Positions 15,140 to 22,099 of a DNA stretch of 22,099 bases are shown in pieces; positions within the stretch are counted from its first letter, which is position 1; every line of letters begins with the position of its first letter. The stretch comes from an uncultured Flavobacteriales bacterium (GTDB lineage: Bacteria; Bacteroidota; Bacteroidia; Flavobacteriales_D; Crocinitomicaceae), in NCBI GenBank assembly GCA_903899795.1, contig CAIUKX010000107.1, positions 1 to 22,099 on the forward strand, written 5' to 3'. The translations under genes were made by a program, and so were the position numbers. The notes under the pieces are model-generated. The model ran no database searches. It had not been told where the DNA came from and was given only the letters and a program-made list of their open reading frames with translations.

Positions 15140-16585
15140 TTATTGATTGTTTGAATTAGTATTTTCTTCTGTGTGATCATCGTGACTTGCATGTCCGTGT
15201 GCATGGTGACCATGATCAGGAGCATTTTTGTAAGATTCACCAGAAGATTTCAAGATTGTTTTTACCTCATTCAATGCCAATACCGGGAAGAAACGAGCAA
15301 ACAACAAGAAGAAAACGAAGAACAATCCAATTGTACCAACGTACACACCGATGTCAATATGACTTGGGAAGTGCATTGTCCAAGAAGATGGTAAATAATC
15401 TCTGTGTAATGAAGTTACGATAATTACATAACGCTCGAACCACATACCGATATTTACAACAATTGAAATGATAAAAGTAAACATCAAACTTCTTCTTAAT
15501 TTCTTGAACCACATCAACTGTGGAGAAACAACATTACATGTCATCATCGAAGCATATGCCCACCAGTATGGTCCCGTTGCTCTGTTGATGAATGCATATT
15601 GTTCGTATTCTACTCCAGAATACCAAGAAACAAATAACTCAGTCAAATAAGCAACACCAACGATTGAACCTGTTACCATGATTACGATGTTCATGTACTC
15701 GACGTGCTTCACGTGGATGTATGCTTCCAAGCCCATTGCTTTTCTCATCACCAACATCAATGTTTGTACCATCGCGAATCCTGAAAATACCGCCCCAGCT
15801 ACGAAGTAAGGAGGGAAAATTGTTGTATGCCATCCAGGAATAACTGAAGTTGCGAAGTCAAAGGATACAATCGAGTGAACCGAGAATACCAAAGGAGTAG
15901 CAACACCCGCTAAAACCAAAGAAACCAATTCGAAACGGTTCCAGTGTTTTGCTCTCCCTGACCAACCGAAAGAAAGAATACTGTACATTTTCTTTGGAAT
16001 CGGACGTTTTGCACGGTCACGAATAGTTGCAAAATCAGGAATCAAACCAATGTACCAGAAAATCAATGATACAGAAAGATAAGTCGAGATTGCAAATACG
16101 TCCCAAAGCAAAGGTGAGTTAAAGTTAACCCATAAAGACCCAAACTGATTTGGTAATGGTAATACCCAATATCCTAACCAAAGTCTACCCATGTGAATCA
16201 ATGGGAAAGTTCCTGCCATGAATACCGCGAAGATCGTCATCGCTTCTGCCGAACGGTTAATCGCCATTCTCCATTTTTGACGGAACAATAACAATACTGC
16301 TGAGATTAACGTACCAGCGTGACCGATACCAACCCACCAAACGAAGTTCGTGATATCCCACGCCCAACCAACTGTCTTGTTCAATCCCCAGACACCGATA
16401 CCGGTACCCAATAGATAGGCGATACAGCCAACTCCGTACAAACCAATTACTAAGGCAATACCGAAAAGTATATACCACATTCTTGGTGCTTTGTCCTCAA
16501 TTGGCTTACAAACGTCTTCCGTTACGTCGTGATACGATTTGTGTCCTAAAACGAGGGGTTCTCTAATTGCCGCTTCCTTATGCAT
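15140..16585 (-). CDS. actC: Alternative complex III NrfD-like membrane subunit ActC
   Basis: Polysulfide-reductase NrfD-family membrane protein, 481 residues with about ten helices, holding the quinol-binding site next to the Fe-S protein ActB. Typical segments are NKTVGWAWDITNFVWWVGIGHAGTLISAVLLLFRQKWR near the start and SIVSFDFATSVIPGWHTTIFPPYFVAGAVFSG in the middle. The C-terminal 25 residues form a His-rich hydrophilic tail (DHGHHAHGHASHDDHTEEN). ATG 16585 is used. It lies 19 nt after actB and 7 nt before actD. Confidence 0.95.
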   Translation of the reverse strand: MHKEAAIREPLVLGHKSYHDVTEDVCKPIEDKAPRMWYILFGIALVIGLYGVGCIAYLLGTGIGVWGLNKTVGWAWDITNFVWWVGIGHAGTLISAVLLLFRQKWRMAINRSAEAMTIFAVFMAGTFPLIHMGRLWLGYWVLPLPNQFGSLWVNFNSPLLWDVFAISTYLSVSLIFWYIGLIPDFATIRDRAKRPIPKKMYSILSFGWSGRAKHWNRFELVSLVLAGVATPLVFSVHSIVSFDFATSVIPGWHTTIFPPYFVAGAVFSGFAMVQTLMLVMRKAMGLEAYIHVKHVEYMNIVIMVTGSIVGVAYLTELFVSWYSGVEYEQYAFINRATGPYWWAYASMMTCNVVSPQLMWFKKLRRSLMFTFIISIVVNIGMWFERYVIIVTSLHRDYLPSSWTMHFPSHIDIGVYVGTIGLFFVFFLLFARFFPVLALNEVKTILKSSGESYKNAPDHGHHAHGHASHDDHTEENTNSNNQ

Positions 16586-16604
16586 TACAATTGTATTTAT
16601 TCAA

Positions 16605-19600
16605 TTAATTATGACTTTTTTTTCCGTGACCTTCAGTAGCGCTAGCTTCGTGATGAGCAGTATGTTCTACCTGTAATTTATTCAATTCAGGATTGTGCTC
16701 ATTTCTAACTTTAACTTTGTACCAAATATTAGGCTTCACTCCCACTTCTTCAAGTGCTTGGTAAGCTCTCTTATCTTCTGAACTTTTACGAACTTTTGAT
16801 GCTACATCATTCCAGTCTCCTACAGTAATTGCTTTTGTAGGACATGCTTCAGAACAAGCTGTTGCCAATGATCCGTCCTGTACTGGTGTTCCGTCTTTCT
16901 TAGCTTCCAATTTAGTTGCCTGAATACGTTGAACACAGAAAGAACATTTCTCCATAACCCCACGTGTACGAACAGTAACGTCTGGATTCAATACCATACG
17001 TCCTAAATCATCTTGTGCAGGATTCACTTGCGTGAATTTTTTGTAAGATGGGTAGTTGAACCAGTTGAAACGACGAACTTTATACGGACAGTTGTTTGCA
17101 CAGTATCTAGTACCAATACATCTGTTGTATGCCATTTGGTTCAATCCTTCATTACTGTGGTTTGTAGCCGCTACCGGACAAACTGTCTCACATGGAGCGT
17201 GGTTACAGTGGTGACATAACATCGGCATGTGAACCACTTTCGGATTTTCAGCAGCAATTTCAGCTTTGTGATAATCCATGTCTTCGCTCTTACGAGTTCC
17301 AACTGCAGCCTCTTCATCTGATGCGAAGTAACGGTCGATACGCAACCAGTGCATCTCACGACCTCTTCTTACTTCATCTTTACCAACAACTGGAACGTTG
17401 TTTTCAGACTGACAAGAAACTAAACAAGATCCACAACCGATACAAGAAGACAAGTCGATTGTCATTCCCCATCTGTGTCCGATGTTTTCTACAGGGTGAG
17501 CAGTCCAAAGATCTGCCTCACTAACTGGTATTTCTTTGTGCTCACCATCTTTTAATACAGATAATGTATGTGCCGGATTGTAAGCAGATTTGTCTTTCGA
17601 TTTGTAGGTGTCTAATGTAGTTTCACGAACGATTGAGTGACGTCCCATCACCGTGTGGTGAATTTGAGTCGCTGCGATCAAGTACGTTCCTTCTACTCTA
17701 GCGATTGAACCCGGTGCATTGAATGAATAAGATCCATTCTCAAAGTGTGCAAAAGGATAAACGTTTTGACCAATTGGTGCAGGGTTTCCTTTTTCATCTG
17801 TTACATGTCCACCGTATTCTTTTGTTTGGAATGCAGCTTTACCGATGTTTTCTCCATTTGCCCCACGTCCGTAACCTAAAGCGATACCAACTGTACCAGG
17901 TGCTTGTCCCGGAGATGGGTAAACTGGTAGAGTAACTTTGTTTGATCCTACAGTTACAGTAGCCATATTCAATCCTGATTCTTGATTGAACGTAGTTGCA
18001 TAATTACCCGTTTTCATCTCTGTCGGATTCATGGTAATATAGTTGTCCCATGTAACTTTAGAAATTGGATCTGGTAATTCTTGTAACCAAGGATTGTTTG
18101 CCTGTGCTCCAGTACCGATACCGATTTTTTGGTAAAGAACAACTTCAGTAGCTCCACCTTTTGGTAATTTTCCTGATAATCCAGCCAATGATGCTTCAAT
18201 GAACAAAGGTGCAGATGCAGGAACAGCCGGCATATCTACACAACTGTTATGGATAGCCATGCTCCAGTATGTGTGGAAATCTGCGTATTGTTTTTTTAGT
18301 GGGAATGCATATGTTTCCCAATTTTTCATAATCGTGTTGTAAACAACTTTTGAATCTTTACCTCCACGTGAAGCTTTATCTCCCCAAACCAAAATTGATT
18401 CAGTGAAAGCTGCTGTATTGAACAATGGACGAATTGTCGGTTGTGCAATTGCGTAGTGATTCATTTTCGGATTGAAATCATTCCAAGATTCTAATGCGTG
18501 GTGATCAGGACAAACGAATTTACATTTCGAAGCCGTTTCATCTGCATGAGAAGAGAAAGAAACCGATAAGTTAATTTTAGAAAGAGCATCTCCAAATTGT
18601 TTTCCATTTGACAATGTATAAACTGGATTCACTCCGTGGAACAATACCGCATCCGGTCCTTTACCTCCAATAACATCCTGAACAAATTTGTTCATTTTGT
18701 CATCTTCAGACATGAACATTTTAACAGGATTGTTAAGGTTAATTGTCGTTGTGTAAGCACCAATCACACTGTTCAATTTGTTTACCAAAACTTGAACAGC
18801 TTTGTTATTCGATCCACAAACAACCAAAGACGCTGCTTTAGTAGTTTTCAAAGAACGAACCGCTTCATCAGCTACTTTACGTGTACTATCTGATAATGTC
18901 GTTGGTACATGTGCATCAACTCCAAATTGTTTCAATAAATAGGCAACAACATTCGCTTGCTCAGACGGTTTTATCATCCCTCTATAATCAGCATTTGACC
19001 CAGATAATGATAGCACTGACTCAAACTGGAAATGTTTCGACATCCACTCACCGTCAGGATTTCTTGTTGTCAAGTAATCAGCTTGGTATTGTGAAGAAAG
19101 CATCCAAGTTCCTAAGAAGTCAGCTCCGATGCTAATGATTGTTTTTGCTTTTGAGAAATCGTAATCAGGAATAACGTTTGCTCCGAAAGAAGCCAAGTTA
19201 GCCTGACGAATTCCTGCATAAGAAACAGTATCGTATTGAATTAAATCAAAAATTGGTGCCTCTGGTGTTGAACCTAACGAAGTCGCAAATTCTGAAATCG
19301 CCATTTGAGTCGAAGGACTGATCACTGTATTGGAAACCAAAACAATTTTTCCTTTTTTCGCAGCGATTGCTTTTAATTCATTTATGATTGTTGAATCAAC
19401 TTTCGCCCATGTTGTGTCTTTTCCTCCTGAAGTTGGATTCTGTAATCTTGCTCCTTCGTAAAGACCCAATACGGATGCAATGATTTGAGCATTTACAGCT
19501 CCTTTAGAAACACCATAATCGGCATTTCCTTTGATATAAATCGGTCGACCTTCTCTTGTTTTTACCAAGATACTAGCGTATGAGTTACCATCGTAGTACG

Positions 19601-19889
19601 TTGATGCATACCAAGTAGGCATACCCAATGTTACGTTTTCAGGTTTTACTACGTAAGGAATCGCTTTTGTTACAGGCGCTTCACAAGCAGCAAGTGTAGC
19701 AGCAGCAACACTAAACCCTAAAAATTTCATGAAATCACGACGATTAGTTGCCGTAGCTCCTAAGTTATCGTCCCCTAGAAATTCTTCCACAGACATTTCC
19801 TGAGCAAACTCTTTATCTACTGTTTGAAGGAATTCTGGAGTTTGGTTTAACTCCTCAATACCTTTCCAATATGTTCTATTTGTTCCCAT
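16605..19889 (-). CDS. actB: Alternative complex III iron-sulfur subunit ActB (molybdopterin-like domain fused to ferredoxin domain)
   Basis: A fused 1094-residue periplasmic subunit. N-terminal residues 1-70 hold a Tat-type signal N49-R-R-D-F-M-K-F-L and a lipobox LAAC69, so it is likely exported folded and lipid-anchored. Residues about 75-780 resemble a molybdopterin oxidoreductase, but in this family that domain lacks the cofactor. The C-terminal part is ferredoxin-like: C816-x2-C-x2-C-x3-C826, C892-x2-C-x4-C-x3-C904-P, C924-I-G-T-R-Y-C930-x3-C934-P (second Cys replaced by Thr, as for a 3Fe-4S site), and later CSFC and ACSEACP motifs. It relays electrons from quinol at ActC to the hemes of ActA. 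It lies 30 nt after actA. Confidence 0.96.
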   Translation of the reverse strand: MGTNRTYWKGIEELNQTPEFLQTVDKEFAQEMSVEEFLGDDNLGATATNRRDFMKFLGFSVAAATLAACEAPVTKAIPYVVKPENVTLGMPTWYASTYYDGNSYASILVKTREGRPIYIKGNADYGVSKGAVNAQIIASVLGLYEGARLQNPTSGGKDTTWAKVDSTIINELKAIAAKKGKIVLVSNTVISPSTQMAISEFATSLGSTPEAPIFDLIQYDTVSYAGIRQANLASFGANVIPDYDFSKAKTIISIGADFLGTWMLSSQYQADYLTTRNPDGEWMSKHFQFESVLSLSGSNADYRGMIKPSEQANVVAYLLKQFGVDAHVPTTLSDSTRKVADEAVRSLKTTKAASLVVCGSNNKAVQVLVNKLNSVIGAYTTTINLNNPVKMFMSEDDKMNKFVQDVIGGKGPDAVLFHGVNPVYTLSNGKQFGDALSKINLSVSFSSHADETASKCKFVCPDHHALESWNDFNPKMNHYAIAQPTIRPLFNTAAFTESILVWGDKASRGGKDSKVVYNTIMKNWETYAFPLKKQYADFHTYWSMAIHNSCVDMPAVPASAPLFIEASLAGLSGKLPKGGATEVVLYQKIGIGTGAQANNPWLQELPDPISKVTWDNYITMNPTEMKTGNYATTFNQESGLNMATVTVGSNKVTLPVYPSPGQAPGTVGIALGYGRGANGENIGKAAFQTKEYGGHVTDEKGNPAPIGQNVYPFAHFENGSYSFNAPGSIARVEGTYLIAATQIHHTVMGRHSIVRETTLDTYKSKDKSAYNPAHTLSVLKDGEHKEIPVSEADLWTAHPVENIGHRWGMTIDLSSCIGCGSCLVSCQSENNVPVVGKDEVRRGREMHWLRIDRYFASDEEAAVGTRKSEDMDYHKAEIAAENPKVVHMPMLCHHCNHAPCETVCPVAATNHSNEGLNQMAYNRCIGTRYCANNCPYKVRRFNWFNYPSYKKFTQVNPAQDDLGRMVLNPDVTVRTRGVMEKCSFCVQRIQATKLEAKKDGTPVQDGSLATACSEACPTKAITVGDWNDVASKVRKSSEDKRAYQALEEVGVKPNIWYKVKVRNEHNPELNKLQVEHTAHHEASATEGHGKKSHN

Positions 19890-19919
19890 GTGCTTATTTG
19901 AATTTTTTCTATGCGTAAA

Positions 19920-21251
19920 TTAATAGTGACATTTAGCACATTCCCATCCGCCAAGTTCTTTCACAGTTACTTTACCATCATCCAAGTATTTACCATACAA
20001 TGCTTTATCATTGTTCAATAAACGCTTGTGAATTTCATTATAGTAACCATCATTTTTTGTATCAATTGTACCTGTAGAAATTTCTTTCTCACCGTGGCAT
20101 TCGATACACCATCCCATTGTCAAGGTTGGTCGTGTAAGAGCAATATTCCCTTCGATTTTATTCAATTCTGAAACTGGTTGAACCATTGCTGTTCCATTCA
20201 TTTTCGTCATATCACCGTGGCATTGTTTACAATCAACTCCACCAACTACTACGTGTTGAGAGTGGTTGAAGTATACGTGATCAGGAAGAACGTGAACTTT
20301 GTTCCAGATAATTTCTTTGGTTTTTCCAGTGTATTGTTTACCATCCCAACCAGCTGCTTCGTAAATCTTAGCAATTTGTTCCTGTTGAGCTGCAGTTCTA
20401 CCGTTGATTTGTTTGTGACAGTTCATACAAACGTTTACAGAAGGAATACTTGCTGTTCTTGATTCTGTTACTGTATTGTGACAGTATTTACAATCAATTT
20501 TGTTGGTTCCTGTGTGAACATCATGCGGGAATGCAATTGGTTGAGACGGCTGATATTCTTCAACAACACCGATCGTTCCAAGACTTAAAATTCCAGTAAC
20601 ACACAGTCCAATGAAGATTACTAATCCACCGAAACCAACATATTTTCTATACTTCCAAGCCCAAGATCTGAACTCTTCTGTGTAGGTTGACCCTTCTCTA
20701 AGGTTTTCACCTGTTACGCTTTTCAATTGACGACGAACACCTCCAACAGCCATAATAATGGTTACGAAGATGATTCCCAACAACATCCAAACCCAACCGT
20801 TTGAAGACTCTTCAGTTGTAGTTGCTGATCCTGCCGGACCACCATCAGTTGGAGTACCTTCGGTCATTGTAGCCGGATCCGGTTGAGCATCCACCCAATC
20901 AAAAATCTGATCGATTTGTTCTTTCGACAAAGTCGGATCAGAAGTCATTTTGTTAGGCGTAGAAGCCGCAACAGAAGCTGCATAAGGATTCGTAGCCGCA
21001 GCTGACTCCCAGTTATTTACCCATTTGTAAATTTCTTCTTTCGCACCTGCATCAGCCCATTTTGTACGTGCCTGAAACAACTTTGGACCAGTACCATCTT
21101 TGTGTGGCTGGTGACAACTAGCACATTTCGCTTTGAAAAGGCCTTCTCCTTGGGCGTTTGCATTGAAAGAACCAGTAAATAACATTACTGTTAATATTCC
21201 TAAACACCACTTGTTAAAGTTTCTAAACATCTGATTATTAGATATTTTCAT
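19920..21251 (-). CDS. actA: Alternative complex III multiheme cytochrome c ActA with N-terminal monoheme domain
   Basis: First gene of the operon, 443 residues. The signal sequence (residues about 1-34, ending ANAQ) precedes a monoheme cytochrome domain with C43-A-S-C-H47. A Pro/Thr/Ser linker and two hydrophobic segments (WVWMLLGIIFVTIIMAVGG and YVGFGGLVIFIGLCVTGILSLG) follow. The pentaheme domain has CxxCH at 254-258, 275-279, 341-345, 382-386 and 438-442, the last ending one residue before the stop. Classic ActA is pentaheme, so the sixth site comes from the added N-terminal domain, an arrangement I recall from flavobacterial relatives. ATG 21251 is used, although Met8 is also possible. 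A promoter box lies at 21299-21306. Confidence 0.95.
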   Translation of the reverse strand: MKISNNQMFRNFNKWCLGILTVMLFTGSFNANAQGEGLFKAKCASCHQPHKDGTGPKLFQARTKWADAGAKEEIYKWVNNWESAAATNPYAASVAASTPNKMTSDPTLSKEQIDQIFDWVDAQPDPATMTEGTPTDGGPAGSATTTEESSNGWVWMLLGIIFVTIIMAVGGVRRQLKSVTGENLREGSTYTEEFRSWAWKYRKYVGFGGLVIFIGLCVTGILSLGTIGVVEEYQPSQPIAFPHDVHTGTNKIDCKYCHNTVTESRTASIPSVNVCMNCHKQINGRTAAQQEQIAKIYEAAGWDGKQYTGKTKEIIWNKVHVLPDHVYFNHSQHVVVGGVDCKQCHGDMTKMNGTAMVQPVSELNKIEGNIALTRPTLTMGWCIECHGEKEISTGTIDTKNDGYYNEIHKRLLNNDKALYGKYLDDGKVTVKELGGWECAKCHY

Positions 21252-21298
21252 GTAAAAAACTGTTAATCTACCGTCAAAAAAACACTATTTGACAGGCG

Positions 21299-21306
21299 CA
21301 AATTTA
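21299..21306 (-). promoter_or_regulatory. Bacteroidota -7 box (TAAATTTG) of the act-cox operon
   Basis: On the minus strand TAAATTTG matches TAnnTTTG and lies 47 nt before the actA ATG, giving a short 5' leader. No TTG is seen at the usual -33 distance; an 11-bp tandem repeat sits 18 bp upstream of the box instead, which could mean activator dependence. It is the only such box I found in front of the eight-gene run. Confidence 0.5.
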
Positions 21307-21324
21307 GGAGAATACACCTATTAC

Positions 21325-21346
21325 ATGACAGTTTTATGACAATTTT
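21325..21346. repeat. 11-bp tandem repeat upstream of the actA promoter
   Basis: ATGACAGTTTT (21325-21335) is followed directly by ATGACAATTTT (21336-21346), with one mismatch. On the operon strand this places two TGTCAT elements 11 bp apart, one helix turn, just upstream of the -7 box. This is the usual geometry for tandem activator sites. The protein is unknown. Confidence 0.4.
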
Positions 21347-21517
21347 ATATCGAAAAATATTAATTTAAAATCATTCTAAATAACCAATCTTTAAATTAAT
21401 TTATGCTTAATATTGATTAGCACCGTTTTACGAATTTTAACCCTCTATTTTCAAATTGTAAAATATGTTAATTATTATTCATCTGTTTCCATCAAAATAC
21501 ATTCCTCAAATTATTTG

Positions 21518-21525
21518 TAATTTTG
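21518..21525 (+). promoter_or_regulatory. Bacteroidota -7 box (TAATTTTG) for the SPOR-domain gene
   Basis: TAATTTTG fits TAnnTTTG and ends 18 nt before the ATG at 21544, the same distance seen for ruvB. The surrounding sequence is AT-rich, so a chance match is possible. Confidence 0.45.
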
Positions 21526-21543
21526 TTTTAAAAATTAAATCAA

Positions 21544-21939
21544 ATGAAAACTGTAATGCCTTTTTTATTTTCACTCTTGACATTCTCATTATTTTCTCAA
21601 AATGGTGAAATAGAGGTGATTAAAGATAGCCGTATCGATGGTCTCGTTAAAAATCAAAGTATGATTATTCCACCATCTACAGTTCCTCAAATTACAGGGT
21701 ACAGAATCCAACTTTTTTTCGATACTGAAAAGTCTGCAATTGATGATGCAAGAGCACGATTTATTACCCAATTTCCAAAGGTAGATACCTACGTGATTTA
21801 CAATGCTCCCAACTATTTTTTAAAAGTCGGAAATTTCCGTACGAAGCTGGAAGCTGAAAAAGTAAAGGTTCAAATTGATAGAGATTTCCCAACGAATTAC
21901 ATTGTAAAAGAATTGATCAATTTACCGAGAATCGATTAG
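21544..21939 (+). CDS. Secreted SPOR-domain protein
   Basis: A 131-residue protein with a signal peptide (MKTVMPFLFSLLTFSLFSQ, cut after Gln19 in typical flavobacterial style). After a linker of about 30 residues, the segment from about residue 58 to the end (GYRIQLFFDTEKSAIDDARARF, YNAPNYFLKVGNFRTKLEAEKVKVQI) has the beta-alpha-beta repeat pattern of a SPOR domain. SPOR domains bind peptidoglycan strands that have lost their stem peptides, often at division sites. The protein therefore probably acts in the periplasm on cell-wall-associated functions. It is divergent from actA (292 bp between starts) and appears monocistronic. Confidence 0.82.
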   Translation: MKTVMPFLFSLLTFSLFSQNGEIEVIKDSRIDGLVKNQSMIIPPSTVPQITGYRIQLFFDTEKSAIDDARARFITQFPKVDTYVIYNAPNYFLKVGNFRTKLEAEKVKVQIDRDFPTNYIVKELINLPRID

Positions 21940-21974
21940 TTAATGTTGAATTTTTGATATTTAATGTTGGATTT
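21940..21974. repeat. 14-bp direct repeat after the SPOR gene
   Basis: TTAATGTTGAATTT (21940-21953) and TTAATGTTGGATTT (21961-21974) differ at one base and are offset by 21 bp. They begin at the SPOR-gene stop. This could be the edge of a dispersed intergenic repeat; it does not look like a terminator. Confidence 0.4.
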
Positions 21975-22005
21975 CATTAAAGAATAGTAATCAATCCGAA
22001 TTCCA

Positions 22006-22098
22006 TTATTTCTTTCTTTGGAACATTAATGTCAACTTTATAGTTAAGGTCAACGAAAACAATAAACACACAACTAAGGCAATAATTATTTTATAATG
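22006..22098 (-). CDS. Possible C-terminal end of a minus-strand membrane protein (partial)
   Basis: From the window edge a minus-strand frame is open for 30 codons and ends at TAA 22006-22008. It reads HYKIIIALVVCLLFSLTLTI followed by KLTLMFQRKK: a plausible membrane helix with a basic cytoplasmic tail, as at the end of many small membrane proteins. The start would lie outside the window. The stretch is short and AT-rich, so a chance frame is quite possible. Confidence 0.35.
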   Translation of the reverse strand, partial: HYKIIIALVVCLLFSLTLTIKLTLMFQRKK

Positions 22099-22099
22099 A

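Noticed and set aside
15133..15240. Longer actD start overlapping actC
   Set aside because: The added residues are a frame-shifted reading of the His-rich actC tail; the family begins with MAEKVIYAMYDDD at 15132.
16605..19889. ActB as a true molybdenum oxidoreductase
   Set aside because: The operon context and fused C-terminal Fe-S domain match alternative complex III, whose molybdopterin-like domain lacks the cofactor.
9405..19889. Many open frames antisense or out of frame within act and cox genes
   Set aside because: They overlap strongly conserved genes, have no recognisable domains and reflect the composition of the real frame.
1..22099. tRNA, rRNA or riboswitch genes
   Set aside because: No cloverleaf, rRNA segment or known riboswitch core was recognised on either strand by eye.

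Overview
The window looks like chromosomal DNA of a low-GC member of the Bacteroidota, most likely Flavobacteriales (Fluviicola/Crocinitomicaceae-like; the genus is a guess). The reasons are a GldH-type gliding lipoprotein next to rseP, a complete alternative complex III operon joined to aa3 oxidase genes, the Bacteroidota form of the CuA motif (CNKICG), several TAnnTTTG -7 promoter boxes, and almost no Shine-Dalgarno sequences.

Layout. 1-170: a probable terminator of an upstream plus-strand gene, then a promoter. 171-3137 (plus): a small conserved hypothetical protein, the site-2 protease rseP, a gldH-like lipoprotein and a PaiA-like GNAT acetyltransferase. 3139-6387 (minus): a compact cassette without assigned function, made of a large beta-rich protein, a DUF1360 membrane protein and two small paralogous proteins. 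The large gene carries an in-frame TAA. The downstream 64 codons stay open in the same frame and end in an ATGA overlap with the DUF1360 gene, so its 3' end is probably broken by a point mutation or a sequence error. 6388-6802: AT-rich non-coding DNA. 6803-9332 (minus): a Rieske-type [2Fe-2S] lipoprotein, queG (epoxyqueuosine reductase) and ruvB (TTG start), with a CACAGAG repeat between ruvB and queG. 9363-21251 (minus): actABCDEF-coxB-coxA, read from right to left and closed by a clear rho-independent terminator. 21544-21939 (plus): a secreted SPOR-domain protein, divergent from actA. The right edge may hold the end of a minus-strand membrane protein.

Function. The act-cox operon encodes a quinol:cytochrome c oxidoreductase that replaces cytochrome bc1, plus the two catalytic subunits of an aa3 oxidase. 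Quinol is oxidised at the membrane subunits, and electrons then pass through the heme proteins ActA/ActE to CuA of CoxB and on to the heme-copper centre of CoxA. The least understood part of the window is the 3139-6387 cassette. Its fixed order, one-base spacing, start/stop overlap and internal duplication indicate a co-translated functional unit.
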